The position numbers and the translations under genes were made by a program. Positions 1 to 10,202 of a stretch of 64,000 nt of DNA are shown piece after piece. Source of the DNA: Aquisalimonas lutea. Lineage in GTDB: Bacteria > Pseudomonadota > Gammaproteobacteria > Nitrococcales > Aquisalimonadaceae. The stretch spans positions 1,227,026-1,291,025 of the forward strand of contig NZ_JAUFPK010000001.1 of assembly GCF_030409225.1 (NCBI RefSeq), read 5' to 3'. The notes below the pieces were generated by a model. That model worked only from the letters and a program-made list of their open reading frames with translations. It made no database searches and was not told where the DNA came from. Each line of letters begins with the position of its first letter. Within the stretch, counting starts at the first letter, position 1.

Positions 1-441
1 ATGCGTCAACCCCTCGTAGATGGTCGGCCACTCGCCCAGGGCGCTCAATCCCTCGGGCTGGCCGTTACGGATGGACTCGGTGAGCGCGCCCAGGGCGTGG
101 TAGCAGACGTCCCGGGTGAAATCCATGTTGACCGTGGTCATCTCGTCGTGGAGGACGAAATAGCCGACATCATCCAGGGCGAAACGGTCCTGCGTCCGCG
201 CGACCAGCCCCAGATCCGCGCCGAAATCCAGCAGCACGGACACGCCGTACTCGGATACGCCGGTCTCCGCGGCGATGGCGCGGCGGTCCAGCCCGGCCGG
301 CCCGGCGCGCCCGATGGCCGCGAGAATACCCAGGTCGCGCAGCGCCACGGTGGCCTGAAAGGCGAACGGCGCGAAGGCCAGGGTCTGGGCGCGGGACTTG
401 GCTTCCAGGGCGGTCATGCGTTCGCGGTCCTTTGTGAACAT
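1..441 (-). CDS. SAM-dependent methyltransferase, N-terminal part (cut by window edge)
   Basis: Reading leftward from an ATG at 441, 147 codons stay open to the window edge, so the C-terminal catalytic part is missing. The visible part is an N-terminal winged-helix dimerisation domain of the O-methyltransferase type: a helical segment with AFAPFAFQATVALRDLGIL, then a helix-turn-helix (RRAIAAETGVSEYGVSVLL) and a wing (LGLVARTQDRFALDDVGYF). That layout is typical of small-molecule class I methyltransferases, whose Rossmann fold would follow off-window. A second ATG at 417 is a possible start. It is divergent from the acyltransferase at 949. A methyltransferase beside an LpxL-like acyltransferase occurs in aryl polyene clusters, but nothing else here confirms such a pathway. 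The substrate is unknown. Confidence 0.7.
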   Translation of the reverse strand, partial: MFTKDRERMTALEAKSRAQTLAFAPFAFQATVALRDLGILAAIGRAGPAGLDRRAIAAETGVSEYGVSVLLDFGADLGLVARTQDRFALDDVGYFVLHDEMTTVNMDFTRDVCYHALGALTESIRNGQPEGLSALGEWPTIYEGLTH

Positions 442-520
442 GATCCTTGGGCAATCACCGGGCAGTGACGCAAAGGCCCGGATTATACTAACCGCGAAGC
501 GCTGCGTAAGCACCCGGTGA

Positions 521-787
521 CTAGTGTCCCGTCCCGGAAGTTCGTGCGATTGATGAGGCCCCAGCGTCGTCAGAGCAAGGCGCGGCGACGAAGGCGTAGT
601 GATACTACGTTGAGGAGGCGCAACGCGGCGCTGGCGACGCTGGGGCCTCCCCGCGGGCGCTCCGGCGGGCCGGTCTTGCGGCGTTGGCGCCGCTCGACGT
701 GGTCTCACCACGCCTTCGCGTCGCCGCCTTGCAAACCCGGCCCGGCGGAGCGCATCAATCGCACGAACTTCCGGGACGGGACACTAG
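521..787. repeat. MITE-like palindromic element with 35-bp terminal inverted repeats
   Basis: Bases 521-555 (beginning CTAGTGTCCCGTCCCGG) are repeated as a perfect reverse complement at 753-787. Inside lies a nested palindrome: AGGCCCCAGCGTCG near 556 pairs with CGACGCTGGGGCCT near 640-653. A further hairpin-rich half follows, with GTGGTCTCACCAC-like stems. No coding capacity is evident. The flanks GGTGA and GGTGC may be remnants of a short target duplication. It sits in the divergent promoter region of the methyltransferase and acyltransferase. It is best read as a non-autonomous transposable element or large REP-like unit; the family name is not known to me. Confidence 0.75.
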
Positions 788-948
788 GGTGCCCTCATCG
801 TGCCGGAATCGCGCCCCTGCGGGCCGCGGGCGTTTTCAGCGGCCGCCGGGTTGCGGCACACTGACCGGACATCCGGCGTGCCGGGGCGGGCTGTGCGGCG
901 CACGGCCGGGCCCGGGTTCCCGTCCCGACCGTATTCCCGGGTAAGACC

Positions 949-1836
949 ATGGCACAGGAGTGGTTGCAGCACCAGGAGCGCAGCACGCCGCTGGCGCTCC
1001 ACACGATCCGCTGGATAGCCCTGCACCTGGGACGTCCGTCGGCACGCGGGCTGCTGTACCCGATCACCGCATATTTCCTGCTCTTCGCCCCGGCCTCCCG
1101 GCGCGCCTCGCGGGCCTTCCTGCGCCGGGTCCCCGGGCGGCGACCGGTCCTGTGGCAGGTCGCGCGGCACATGCACTGCTTCGCCTCGGTCATCCTGGAC
1201 CGGGTGTTCCTGCTCACGGGCCGCGAGCAAGTGCTGGACGTGACCGTGCATCACTGCGCACAGCTCGATGCCATGGTGGCCCGCGGCCAGGGCGGGCTGC
1301 TGCTGGGCGCGCACTTCGGCAGCTTCGAGGTCCTGCGCGCGCTCGCGGTCAACCGCGTGCGCTACGACATCCGGGTGGTCATGCGGCGGCGGCACAATGC
1401 GCTGCTGACCCGGGTGCTGGACGAGCTCAATCCCGACGTCGCCCGGGCGGTGATCGACCTGGACGATCCCCGCGCCTCGCTGATGATCAGCGAGGCGATC
1501 AACGAAGGCGCCCTGGTGGGGATCCTGGCGGACCGTAGCGCGGGCTCGGACGACGCCGTGCGCCACCCGTTTCTCGGCGAGCCGGCCCCGTTCCCCACCG
1601 GCCCGCTGCGCCTCGCCGCCGTGACCGGGGCGCCGGTGGTGCAGTTCTTCGGCGTCTACCACGGCGGCAACCGCTATGCCATCCACTTCGAGCCGCTCTA
1701 CGAGGGAGGGCATGTGCCCCGCGACGAGCGCGGGCCCTGGCTGGAAGCCATGACCGGCCGCTACGCCGAGCGTCTGGAGGCCCATGTCCGCACGGCACCG
1801 GAGAACTGGTTCAACTTCTACGACTTCTGGCGGTGA
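949..1836 (+). CDS. LpxL/HtrB-family lysophospholipid or lipid A acyltransferase
   Basis: A 295-residue protein of the membrane-associated acyltransferase family that includes the late lipid A acyltransferases. The catalytic HX4(D/E) motif is seen as HFGSFE around residues 122-127, followed by an Arg-rich block (VVMRRRHN) and a segment GILADRSAG that corresponds to the family's conserved DR region. A hydrophobic N-terminal stretch (YPITAYFLLFAP) probably anchors it at the inner membrane. It differs from housekeeping LpxL in lacking a strong amphipathic leader and in its Phe/Tyr-rich C-terminus (ENWFNFYDFW), which is characteristic of the acyltransferases in aryl-polyene or related lipid clusters. 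The acceptor is therefore uncertain. The start ATG at 949 has only a weak ribosome site (GTAAGA). Confidence 0.8.
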   Translation: MAQEWLQHQERSTPLALHTIRWIALHLGRPSARGLLYPITAYFLLFAPASRRASRAFLRRVPGRRPVLWQVARHMHCFASVILDRVFLLTGREQVLDVTVHHCAQLDAMVARGQGGLLLGAHFGSFEVLRALAVNRVRYDIRVVMRRRHNALLTRVLDELNPDVARAVIDLDDPRASLMISEAINEGALVGILADRSAGSDDAVRHPFLGEPAPFPTGPLRLAAVTGAPVVQFFGVYHGGNRYAIHFEPLYEGGHVPRDERGPWLEAMTGRYAERLEAHVRTAPENWFNFYDFWR

Positions 1837-1862
1837 ACTCGATGATGCACCCGGTGTCCGTT

Positions 1863-2084
1863 TAGGGAACCGCTGAACAATTCCCGCGTGCCTCTGCGCC
1901 CCACAACGCCGCTGTGGGGCGCCCTTCGGGGCCGAGCAGCGCGGGGCGCAGCCGGCGTTGCGTTGCTTGACTGTACCGCCAGTACAGCGCGGCGCAACGC
2001 GCCTTGCCTGCGCCCGCGCTGCTCGACCAGAGGCTCGCGCGAATTGTTCAGCGTTTCCTTAGGGAATTGTTCAGCGTTTCCCTA
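1863..2084. repeat. Second MITE-like palindromic repeat, 21-bp terminal inverted repeats, right end duplicated
   Basis: The left end 1863-1883 (TAGGGAACCGCTGAACAATTC) matches the reverse complement of 2064-2084 at 20 of 21 positions. An additional tandem copy of the right end lies at 2041-2061. The interior is itself palindromic: a GAGCAGCGCGGG arm near 1935 faces CGCGCTGCTC near 2020, and GACTGTAC/GTACAG form a small central hairpin. There is no reading frame of note. It fills the acyltransferase-dapA gap and may be transcribed as a very stable structure. Confidence 0.75.
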
Positions 2085-2174
2085 GCAATGACGCCGTCAT
2101 GACGGGCGCTCCCTTGTCTGTGCAAGCGCCCGGAAGTACTATGCAATGTCCATTTTCCCCAGGGGGCGAAGGCG

Positions 2175-3050
2175 ATGTTTCGTGGCAGTATGGTCGCGAT
2201 GGTGACACCCATGCACGAGGATGGCTCGGTGGATGAGGCCGCCCTCAAGCGCCTGGTCGATTTCCACGTGGCGAACGGGACCGACGCCATCGTCGCAGTG
2301 GGTACGACGGGCGAGGCGGCGACGCTCGACTACGACGAGCACTGCCACCTCATGCGCTTGACCGTGGAGGCGGCGCGCGAGCGCATCCCGGTGATCGGCG
2401 GTACCGGCGCGAACTCCACCTGGGAGGCGATCAAGCTGACCCGCTGCGCCATGGATGCCGGCTGCGACGCGGCGCTGCTGATCACGCCGTACTACAACAA
2501 GCCCACCCAGGAGGGGCTGTATCAGCACTTCCGGGCGGTGGCCGAGGCGGTGCCGATCCCGCAGATCCTCTACAACGTCCCGGGCCGCACGGCCTGCGAC
2601 ATGCTGCCGGAGACCGTCGAGCGGCTCGCGGACATTCCCAACATCGTCGCCGTCAAGGAGGCCTACGGCACCATCCAGCGCCCGCGGGAGATCCTGGAGC
2701 GCTGCGGCGACCGCATCGACGTCTACAGCGGCGACGACGGCAATGCCCGGGAGATCATCCTCGCCGGCGGCAAGGGCTGCATTTCCGTGAGCGCCAACGT
2801 GGCGCCGCGACTGATGCACGACATGTGCATCGCCGCCCTGGAGGGCGATACGGACCGGGCCGAGGCGCTGGACGCGCAGCTGGCTGCCCTGCACAAGGCG
2901 CTGTTCACCGTGACCAGCCCCATTCCGGTGAAGTGGGCGGTGAGCGAGATGGGGCTCATGGGGCCGACGCTGCGCCTGCCGCTGACGCCTCTGCCGGAGG
3001 AGCATCACGAGACCGTCCGCCAGGCCATGAAGCTGGCGGAGGTGCAGTAA
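2175..3050 (+). CDS. dapA: 4-hydroxy-tetrahydrodipicolinate synthase
   Basis: Condenses pyruvate with aspartate semialdehyde, the first committed step of the diaminopimelate/lysine pathway, in the cytoplasm. The 291 residues match the usual length. The key residues fall at the positions known from E. coli DapA: Thr44-Thr45 in GTTGEA, Tyr133 and Arg138 in YNVPGRT, and the Schiff-base Lys161 in VAVKEAYG. The YYNKPTQEG motif is also present. The ATG at 2175 is preceded by GGGGGCGAAGG, a reasonable ribosome site. bamC begins 3 bases after the stop, the classic gammaproteobacterial pairing, so the two are almost certainly cotranscribed. Confidence 0.98.
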   Translation: MFRGSMVAMVTPMHEDGSVDEAALKRLVDFHVANGTDAIVAVGTTGEAATLDYDEHCHLMRLTVEAARERIPVIGGTGANSTWEAIKLTRCAMDAGCDAALLITPYYNKPTQEGLYQHFRAVAEAVPIPQILYNVPGRTACDMLPETVERLADIPNIVAVKEAYGTIQRPREILERCGDRIDVYSGDDGNAREIILAGGKGCISVSANVAPRLMHDMCIAALEGDTDRAEALDAQLAALHKALFTVTSPIPVKWAVSEMGLMGPTLRLPLTPLPEEHHETVRQAMKLAEVQ

Positions 3051-3053
3051 CCG

Positions 3054-4127
3054 ATGACTGTGACCTCCGGAGTTGTCCGCCGCCCGCGTTCCGTTCTCGT
3101 GCTGGTGCTCGCCGCCGTGTTGCTGGCCGCCTGCGCCGGCGATCGCCAGGGTGAGCCCGAGCGCAGCGAGCGCCTGAAAGTGCCGCCGGACCTGTCCGAC
3201 GAGCGTATCGGCCAGGTGCCGGAGTCCGCTGTCGGCCAGGGCAGCGCCACGCTGAGCGGTGAAGACCGGCAGGCGCAGGAGCGTGCCTCGCGGGAGGTGG
3301 CGCCGGAGCCGCCGGGCATGCGCGTACGCCACCAGGGCGCCGAGCGCTGGCTGGAGATCGAGGCCGGCCCCGGGGAGGTCTGGAATGAGCTGGAGAGCTG
3401 GCTCGCTGCCGAGGAGGTCCCGGTTGCCCGCAAGAATCAGCAGCTCGGCGTGATCGAGACGGAGTGGCTGCCGCGGCCGCTGGGTCCGGCCGGCGGCGCG
3501 CTGCTGCCCACCGAGCGGGCCCCGGAGCTCGGCCCGCTTGCGGAGCAGTACCTGCTCCGCGTGGAGCCCACGGATGACGGCGATCGGACCCACGTCTTCG
3601 CCGCCCATCGGCGCGTGGCCGCAAGCGGTGATGACGGCTGGGCACCGCGGCCCGCCGAGCGGGGCCTGGAAGCGGAAGTGCTGCGGGCGTTCATGCTCCA
3701 CCTCGGCGCCGAGGAAGCCTTCGCCGCCCGCCAGGTGACCGCGCAGGAGGAGCCCGTCGCGCGCCTGGAGACGGGCCCCGACGGTCAGCCGCGGCTGCTG
3801 AGCCAGGAAGGCTACCTGAATACCTGGCAGCGGGTGGGCCTGGCCCTGGACCGTGCCGCCTTCACCGTCGAGGACCGCGACCGCGCCCAGGGACGCTTCC
3901 TGGTCCGCTACGATCCGGCGGTCGAGGAAGACGACGGTCCCGGGTTCTTCGCCAGCCTGCTGTTCTGGCGCGACAACGAATCGAATATGGAGCCGGGGAC
4001 CTATGCCCTTCTCGTCCGGTCGCCGGAGGAAGGCACGGCCGTGACCGTGCAGACCGAGGACGGCGAGCCCGTCAGCGAACGCTTCGCCGAGCGGTTGCTG
4101 ACCGTGATCCGGGACCAGATGCGCTGA
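3054..4127 (+). CDS. bamC: Outer membrane assembly lipoprotein BamC (NlpB)
   Basis: A 357-residue lipoprotein of the BAM complex that inserts beta-barrel proteins into the outer membrane. The signal peptide runs to residue 26 and ends in a lipobox (LLAAC, Cys27 lipidated). A short unstructured stretch with KVPPDLSD, the segment that contacts BamD, follows. Two helix-grip domains then occupy roughly residues 90-215 and 235-355, the second including [16 protein letters not shown]. It lies 3 bases downstream of dapA, as in E. coli and relatives. Overall sequence conservation of BamC is low, so the call rests on the lipobox, the KVPPDL motif, domain pattern and gene order. Confidence 0.93.
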   Translation: MTVTSGVVRRPRSVLVLVLAAVLLAACAGDRQGEPERSERLKVPPDLSDERIGQVPESAVGQGSATLSGEDRQAQERASREVAPEPPGMRVRHQGAERWLEIEAGPGEVWNELESWLAAEEVPVARKNQQLGVIETEWLPRPLGPAGGALLPTERAPELGPLAEQYLLRVEPTDDGDRTHVFAAHRRVAASGDDGWAPRPAERGLEAEVLRAFMLHLGAEEAFAARQVTAQEEPVARLETGPDGQPRLLSQEGYLNTWQRVGLALDRAAFTVEDRDRAQGRFLVRYDPAVEEDDGPGFFASLLFWRDNESNMEPGTYALLVRSPEEGTAVTVQTEDGEPVSERFAERLLTVIRDQMR

Positions 4128-4140
4128 TCCGGCTGCCGCG

Positions 4141-4168
4141 CGCCCCGGGACGACGCGCTCCCGGGGCG
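4141..4168 (+). terminator. Perfect 10-bp stem-loop after bamC
   Basis: CGCCCCGGGA pairs with TCCCGGGGCG around an 8-base loop, 13 bases after the bamC stop. No run of T follows, so it is not a textbook intrinsic terminator. It may act as an mRNA 3' stabiliser or a Rho-independent element of GC-rich type between bamC and purL. Confidence 0.4.
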
Positions 4169-4215
4169 TACGGGGCGCGCGCAAGCCGCCCGCTGAACCG
4201 TGGAACTCGAACAAC

Positions 4216-7200
4216 ATGCTGCGCCTCAACGGTCATCCCGCTCTCTCGTCCTTCCGCATCGACAAGCTGCTCCGGGAGCTGCGCGAGCACGTCCCGGCGG
4301 TGGCGGCCCTGCGGGTCGATTTCGTCTATTTCGTGCTGCTCGATGATGCGGCCCCGGAGGCGGATACAGGCAGGCTCCGCACGTTGCTCACCGACGGCGA
4401 AAGCCCGGATCCGGCCGGCGACGGCTGGGAGGCGTTCCTGGTCGTGCCGCGGCCCGGCACCATCTCGCCGTGGTCGAGCAAGGCCACCGATATCGCGCGC
4501 AACTGCGGGCTCGCCCATGTCCGCCGTATCGAGCGCGGCCGCGTCTTCCGCCTGCAGCGTCGCGGCGGCGCCTTTAGCGCGGCCGAGCGTGCCCGGCTGG
4601 AGCCGCTGCTCCACGACCGCATGACCGAGACGGTCCTGGCCGATGACGAGGCCGGCGAGACGCTGTTCCACGCCCGTGAGCCGGGGGCGCTGCGCCGGGT
4701 CGACATCACCGGCGGCGGCCGGGCGGCGCTGGCCCGGGCCAATGAGGCCATGGGCTTCGCCCTGGCCGACGACGAGATCGACTACCTGGTGGAGCGCTAC
4801 GCGGCGCTGGGCCGCAACCCCACCGACGTGGAGCTCATGATGTTCGCCCAGGCGAACTCGGAGCACTGCCGGCACAAGATCTTCCGCGCCGACTGGACCA
4901 TCGACGGGGCGGCGCAGCCGCGCTCGCTGTTCGCCATGATCCGGCACACCTTCGAGCAGCGCCCCGAGGGCGTGCTGTCCGCCTACAGCGACAACGCCGC
5001 CGTGGCCGCCGGCCCCCGGGTGGAGCGCTTCTTCGCCGACCCGGGCGACGGCGTCTACTGCAGCCGCAGCGAGGCCTCCCACCTGGTCATGAAGGTGGAG
5101 ACCCACAACCATCCCACCGCCATCGCGCCGTTCCCGGGGGCGGCTACCGGGGCCGGCGGCGAGATCCGCGACGAGGGCGCCACCGGCCTCGGCGCCCGGC
5201 CGAAGGCGGGGCTCGCCGGGTTCGCCGTGTCCAACCTGCGCCTGCCCGGGGCGCTGCAGCCCTGGGAGCAGGACGACCCGGGCCGGCCCGGGCGCATCGC
5301 CTCGCCGCTGGCCATCATGCTGGACGGCCCCATCGGTGCGGCGTCGTACAACAACGAGTTCGGCCGGCCCAACCTCGCCGGCTGCTTCCGCACCTACGAG
5401 CAGCGCGTGCCGGGCCCCGAGGGAGACGAGGTGCGGGGCTACCACAAGCCCATCATGCTGGCCGGGGGCATGGGCGCGGTGCGTGACGCCCACGTGCACA
5501 AGCGCCCGGTGGCCGCCGACGCCCGGGTGGTGGTGCTCGGCGGCCCGGCCATGCTCATCGGCCTGGGCGGCGGGGCGGCCTCGTCGGTGACCAGCGGCGC
5601 CAGCGATGCCGAGCTGGATTTCGCCTCGGTCCAGCGCAGCAACCCGGAGATGCAGCGCCGGGCCCAGCAGGTGATCGACGCCTGCTGGGCCCTGGGCGAG
5701 GCCAACCCGGTGCAGTCCATCCACGACGTCGGCGCCGGCGGGCTGTCCAACGCCGTGCCGGAGATCCTGGAAGACAGCGAGCGCGGCGGACGGCTGGAGC
5801 TGCGCGAGGTCCCCAGCGATGACCCGGGCATGTCGCCCATGGAGATCTGGAGCAACGAGGCCCAGGAGCGCTACGTGCTCGCCGTGGGGCCGGCGGAGCT
5901 GGAGCGGTTCCGGGCCATCTGCGAGCGCGAGCGCTGCCCCTACGCGGTCATCGGCAATGCGACCGCCGATCGGCAGCTGCTGCTCAGCGACCGTGTGCTG
6001 GGCGACGACGCCGTGCACATCCCCATGGACCTGCTCTTCGGCAAGCCGCCGAAAATGCACCGCGACGTCCGCCGGGCGGCGATTCGACCGCGCCCGCTGG
6101 CGCTGGCCGGGGTATCCCCGGACGACGCCGTGGAGCGCGTGCTGCGCCTGCCCGCGGTGGCCGCCAAGCATTTCCTGGTCACCATCGGTGACCGCACGGT
6201 CTCCGGGCTGGTGGCGCGGGACCAGATGGTCGGCCGCTGGCAGACGCCGGTGGCGGACGTGGCGGTCACGCTGGACGACTACAGCGGCTACACCGGCGAG
6301 GCCATGGCGGTGGGCGAGCGTACCCCCGTGGCGCTGCTGGACGCCCCGGCGTCCGGGCGCATGGCCGTCGCCGAGGCCTTGACCAACCTGGCTGCGGCCG
6401 ATGTCGGTGATCTCGCCCGCGTGAATCTCTCCGCCAACTGGATGGCGGCGGCGGGCCACCCGGGCGAGGACGCGCGCCTGTACGACACCGTCGAGGCGGT
6501 GGCCATGGAGCTCTGCCCGGCCCTGGGCGTGGCCATCCCCGTGGGCAAGGACTCGCTGTCCATGAAGACGGTCTGGGAGGATGGCGACGGCCGGACCCGC
6601 AGCGTGACCGCGCCGCTGTCGCTGATGGTCTCGGCGTTCGCCACGGTGGATGACACCCGCCGCACCCTGACCCCGGAGCTGCGCAACGACGCCGGCGACA
6701 GCCGGCTGCTGCTGATCGACCTCGGCCGCGGGCGCAACCGCCTGGGCGCCTCGGCTCTGGCCCAGGTGTACACCGATCTGGGCGAGCAGCCGGCGGATCT
6801 GGACGAGCCGGCGGACCTGCGGGCGTTTTTCGCCACCATCCAGGCGCTCAATCGCGAGGGCCTGCTGCTTGCCTACCATGACCGCAGCGACGGCGGCCTG
6901 CTGGTGACGCTGGCGGAGATGATGTTCGCCGCGCGCACCGGCGTGACCGCGACGCTGCCGGCGTCCGCCGCCGACCCCCTGGCCGCGCTGTTCGCCGAGG
7001 AGCCGGGCGCGGTGGTGCAGGTGGCCAGCCACAGCGTCGATGCCGTGCTCGAGCGCTTCGCCGCGGCCGGTCTCGGCGCGTGCGTGCACGTCCTCGGCGC
7101 GCCCAATGACGATGACCGGCTGCGGCTCGACCAGGGCGGGGCTGTGCTCCTGGACCGGGACCGGGTCGAGCTGCAGCGGCTGTGGCAGGAGACGACCTGG

Positions 7201-8118
7201 CGGATGCAGCGGCTGCGGGACAACCCCGAGTGCGCCGACGAGGAGTACGACGCCCTCCTGGATGCCGACGACATGGGCCTGCACGCCGCGCTGAGCTTCG
7301 ACCCGGCCGAGGATGTCGCTGCGCCGGCGGTGGCTGCCGGCGCCCGGCCGCGGGTGGCGGTGCTGCGGGAGCAGGGCGTCAACGGCCACGTGGAGATGGC
7401 GGCGGCCTTTCATCTCGCCGGCTTCGAGGCGGTGGACGTGCACATGACCGAGCTCCTCGCGGGGGAGTCGCGGCTTGCCGACTTCCAGGGCCTGGCCGCC
7501 TGTGGTGGTTTCTCCTACGGCGACGTGCTCGGCGCCGGCGGGGGCTGGGCCAAGACCATCCTGTTCAACGCCGGGTTGCGTGAGCAGTTCGCCGCCTTCT
7601 TCGCGCGCGGCGATACCTTCGCCCTCGGGGTGTGCAACGGCTGCCAGATGCTGGCGACGCTGCGGGAGCTCATTCCGGGCGCGGCCGTCTGGCCGACGTT
7701 CGTGGGCAACCGCTCCGAGCAGTTCGAGGCGCGCCTGGCGCAGGTGGAAGTGATGCCCTCGCCGTCGCTGTTCCTGCAGGGCATGGAGGGCTCGCGCATG
7801 CCCATCGCCGTGGCCCACGGCGAGGGCAGGGCGCAGTTCAGCCCCGAGCACGGGCCGCGCAAGCTGGCCACGGCCGGCCTGGTACCGCTGCGCTACGTGG
7901 ACGGCCGCGGCGAGCCCGCGGAGCGCTACCCGGCGAACCCCAACGGCTCGCCCGGCGGCATTACCGGCGTGACAACGCCGGATGGCCGTGTCACGGTCAT
8001 GATGCCCCATCCCGAGCGGGTGTTCCGCACGGTGCAGCACAGCTGGCACCCGCGGGAGTGGGGCGAGCACGGGCCGTGGATGCGCATGTTCCGCAACGCC
8101 CGGGCCTGGCTGGGGTAG
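4216..8118 (+). CDS. purL: Phosphoribosylformylglycinamidine synthase (large, single-chain type)
   Basis: Converts FGAR to FGAM with glutamine and ATP, the fourth step of purine synthesis, in the cytoplasm. The 1300 residues match the fused gammaproteobacterial form. In order there is an N-terminal PurS-like domain (about 1-150), a linker with [14 protein letters not shown], and two AIR-synthase-like ATP domains (about 200-640 and 660-990). The C-terminal glutamine amidotransferase domain has nucleophile Cys1140 (GVCNGCQ) and the His1265/Glu1267 pair (MPHPER). ATG at 4216 gives the family-typical start [11 protein letters not shown]. The antisense strand is open for about 4 kb here, but that is a GC-codon shadow. 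It stands alone downstream of bamC. Confidence 0.98.
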   Translation: MLRLNGHPALSSFRIDKLLRELREHVPAVAALRVDFVYFVLLDDAAPEADTGRLRTLLTDGESPDPAGDGWEAFLVVPRPGTISPWSSKATDIARNCGLAHVRRIERGRVFRLQRRGGAFSAAERARLEPLLHDRMTETVLADDEAGETLFHAREPGALRRVDITGGGRAALARANEAMGFALADDEIDYLVERYAALGRNPTDVELMMFAQANSEHCRHKIFRADWTIDGAAQPRSLFAMIRHTFEQRPEGVLSAYSDNAAVAAGPRVERFFADPGDGVYCSRSEASHLVMKVETHNHPTAIAPFPGAATGAGGEIRDEGATGLGARPKAGLAGFAVSNLRLPGALQPWEQDDPGRPGRIASPLAIMLDGPIGAASYNNEFGRPNLAGCFRTYEQRVPGPEGDEVRGYHKPIMLAGGMGAVRDAHVHKRPVAADARVVVLGGPAMLIGLGGGAASSVTSGASDAELDFASVQRSNPEMQRRAQQVIDACWALGEANPVQSIHDVGAGGLSNAVPEILEDSERGGRLELREVPSDDPGMSPMEIWSNEAQERYVLAVGPAELERFRAICERERCPYAVIGNATADRQLLLSDRVLGDDAVHIPMDLLFGKPPKMHRDVRRAAIRPRPLALAGVSPDDAVERVLRLPAVAAKHFLVTIGDRTVSGLVARDQMVGRWQTPVADVAVTLDDYSGYTGEAMAVGERTPVALLDAPASGRMAVAEALTNLAAADVGDLARVNLSANWMAAAGHPGEDARLYDTVEAVAMELCPALGVAIPVGKDSLSMKTVWEDGDGRTRSVTAPLSLMVSAFATVDDTRRTLTPELRNDAGDSRLLLIDLGRGRNRLGASALAQVYTDLGEQPADLDEPADLRAFFATIQALNREGLLLAYHDRSDGGLLVTLAEMMFAARTGVTATLPASAADPLAALFAEEPGAVVQVASHSVDAVLERFAAAGLGACVHVLGAPNDDDRLRLDQGGAVLLDRDRVELQRLWQETTWRMQRLRDNPECADEEYDALLDADDMGLHAALSFDPAEDVAAPAVAAGARPRVAVLREQGVNGHVEMAAAFHLAGFEAVDVHMTELLAGESRLADFQGLAACGGFSYGDVLGAGGGWAKTILFNAGLREQFAAFFARGDTFALGVCNGCQMLATLRELIPGAAVWPTFVGNRSEQFEARLAQVEVMPSPSLFLQGMEGSRMPIAVAHGEGRAQFSPEHGPRKLATAGLVPLRYVDGRGEPAERYPANPNGSPGGITGVTTPDGRVTVMMPHPERVFRTVQHSWHPREWGEHGPWMRMFRNARAWLG

Positions 8119-8180
8119 CAGTACGGCGCAGCCACCGCAGACGATAGAACCGGAGCGAGCGGCAGAAGGGGGAGGGAATC

Positions 8181-9728
8181 ATGCCCGGTGCCGTGGACTG
8201 GCTGGATCGGCGGGCGCGGCTGAGCCCGCAGCGAACCGCGCTGGTGGATGCGGCCACGGGCGAGCGCATCAGCTATCGTGACTGGAACGCCGTGGCCAAC
8301 CGCACCGCGCGCTACCTCACCGGCGCCCTCGGCGTGCGCCCGGGCGACCGGGTGGCCGTGCTGGCGGGCAACTGCATCGCCTACCTGGACCTCTGGTTCG
8401 CCTGCAACAAGACCGGCGCCATCCTGCAGAACCTCAACTGGCGGCTCGCCGCCGGCGAGCTGGCGGCGCTGATCGAGGACGCCGCACCCGTGGTGCTGTT
8501 CTACGGGGCGGATTTCAGCGAGACCGTCGGCCACCTGCGCCGGCAGGACGCCGCGCAGTCGGTGCGGGCCTGGGTGGCCCTGGACGGCGAGCCGCTGCCC
8601 GGGGACGCCAGCCTCGCCGAGCGCGCCCATGAGTCCGCCGCGACGCCGGCCATGCCCGCGCTCACCCACGAGGACCCCTGGGTGATCTGCTACACCGGTG
8701 GAACCACCGGGTTGCCCAAGGGCGCGCTGCTGACCTACGGCAATATCACCTGGAACGCCGTCAATACCCAGGCGAGCTGGGGCGTCGGGCCCGAGGACAC
8801 GGCCGTTCTCAACGCGCCGCTGTTCCACACCGGCGCGCTCAACGTGTTCACCGCGCCGCTGGTGCACGCCGGCGGCTGCAGCATCGTGTGCAGCACCTTC
8901 GACCCGGCGCAGGTGTTCGATCTCGTCGCCACCGGCGAGGTCACGCTGTTCTTCGGCGTGCCCACCATGTTCGCCATGCTCCAGGAGCACCCGCGCTGGC
9001 CGGAGGCGGACTTCTCGCCGCTGAAGCTGGTGATCAGCGGTGGCGCGCCGTGCCCGCTGCCGGTGTTCGAGCGCTTCTGGGACCGGGGCGTGGATTTCAA
9101 GACCGGCTACGGGCTGACCGAGGCAGGGCCCAACACCTTCTGGCTGCCGCCGGACGAGGTACGGGCCAAGCCGGGCGCCGTGGGCTATCCCCTCATGCAC
9201 GTGGAGGTGGCCCTGCGTGATACCCGCACGGGTGGGCCGGTGACCGAGCCGGAGACCACCGGCGAGCTGCTCATCCGCGGGCCGCATCGCACCCCGGGGT
9301 ACTGGAACCGGCCGGAGGCCACCAATGAGGCCATCGACGCCGAGGGCTGGCTGCACACCGGCGACCTGGCGCGGTTCGACGCCGACGGCGCCTATACCAT
9401 CGTGGGCCGGCTCAAGGACATGTTCATCTCCGGGGGCGAGAACATCTACCCGGCGGAGATCGAGAACGTGCTCCATGCCCATCCGCAGGTCAGCGACGCC
9501 GCGGTGTTCGGCGTCGGCGACCGCACCTGGGGCGAGGTGGGCTGCGCGGTGGTGGTGCCGGTGGCCGGGGCGGACATCCAGGCGCGCACGCTGCGCTCCT
9601 GGCTCAAGGAACGACTCGCCCGCTACAAGGTGCCCCGGCGCATCGAGTTCGCGGACGCCCTGCCCACCACCGGCGCCGGCAAGATCGACAAGCGCGCGCT
9701 GCAGGAGCGCTACGACGGCGGCGAGTAG
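8181..9728 (+). CDS. Acyl-CoA synthetase (AMP-dependent ligase, FadD-like)
   Basis: A 515-residue member of the adenylate-forming ANL family that activates a carboxylic acid as acyl-AMP and then acyl-CoA. Core motifs appear in order: A3 YTGGTTGLPKG near residue 170, A5 GYGLTEAGP near 310, A7 HTGDLARFD near 393, A8 GRLKDMFISGGENIYPAEIE near 410, and the catalytic Lys of A10 in GAGKIDKRAL near 500. Length and motifs fit medium- or long-chain fatty acid or aromatic acid CoA ligases; the substrate cannot be read from sequence. A GGGGGAGGGAATC ribosome site precedes the ATG. It follows purL by 62 bases, and no other beta-oxidation gene is adjacent. Confidence 0.9.
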   Translation: MPGAVDWLDRRARLSPQRTALVDAATGERISYRDWNAVANRTARYLTGALGVRPGDRVAVLAGNCIAYLDLWFACNKTGAILQNLNWRLAAGELAALIEDAAPVVLFYGADFSETVGHLRRQDAAQSVRAWVALDGEPLPGDASLAERAHESAATPAMPALTHEDPWVICYTGGTTGLPKGALLTYGNITWNAVNTQASWGVGPEDTAVLNAPLFHTGALNVFTAPLVHAGGCSIVCSTFDPAQVFDLVATGEVTLFFGVPTMFAMLQEHPRWPEADFSPLKLVISGGAPCPLPVFERFWDRGVDFKTGYGLTEAGPNTFWLPPDEVRAKPGAVGYPLMHVEVALRDTRTGGPVTEPETTGELLIRGPHRTPGYWNRPEATNEAIDAEGWLHTGDLARFDADGAYTIVGRLKDMFISGGENIYPAEIENVLHAHPQVSDAAVFGVGDRTWGEVGCAVVVPVAGADIQARTLRSWLKERLARYKVPRRIEFADALPTTGAGKIDKRALQERYDGGE

Positions 9729-9812
9729 CGAGCGCTTGCGCGAGCCGAACGGCGTGGGATGCCGCGCGGACAGGGTCGCGCTTCGGGCCCGTTGTCCGCT
9801 CGAGGCGCGGGG

Positions 9813-10202
9813 TTAGCGCTCCGCGGACAGGATGTGGACCCCGTATGCGGGAATATCGACGTCGGCCGTGACGATGATGAGACCCTCGGCCTGAGCCTGG
9901 GCGACCAGCATTCGATCAAGCGGGTCCTTGTGGTGCCGAGGCAGTGCGCCGGCCTGGGTTCCATGAAAGAAGGTGATGGGCAGGTGTGTGAAGCCCTCCT
10001 CTTCCGCGATGGTGTCGAGGTCTCCCTCCTCGACGCGCAGCTTGCCGATGGCCTGTTTGATGGCGATCTCCCAGCCAGTCGCCGCGCTGACAAATACCTG
10101 ATTGCGGGGATCGGCGATTGCTGCCTTGGCACGCTCTCCCAGAGATTGATCCCCGTTGAGCCACCACAGGAACGTATGGGTATCGAGGAGCAAACGTCTC
10201 AC
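9813..10202 (-). CDS. VapC-like PIN-domain toxin
   Basis: A 129-residue PIN-domain ribonuclease. The acidic metal ligands are visible: Asp7 in LLLDTHTFLWW, Glu48 in ATGWEIAIK, Asp96 in KDPLDRMLVAQA and a late Asp in IIVTADVDI. The sequence type (DTHTFLWW, HKDPLDR) is that of the PIN toxins paired with Phd-family antitoxins. It overlaps the antitoxin gene by 4 bases (ATGA-type junction), so translation is coupled. It probably cleaves tRNA or other RNA when the antitoxin is lost. Confidence 0.92.
   Translation of the reverse strand: MRRLLLDTHTFLWWLNGDQSLGERAKAAIADPRNQVFVSAATGWEIAIKQAIGKLRVEEGDLDTIAEEEGFTHLPITFFHGTQAGALPRHHKDPLDRMLVAQAQAEGLIIVTADVDIPAYGVHILSAER

Noticed and set aside
4072-8070. 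1332-codon open frame antisense to purL
   Set aside because: Product is His/Arg/Ala-rich with no domain; it mirrors a fully conserved purL. It is a GC third-position shadow.
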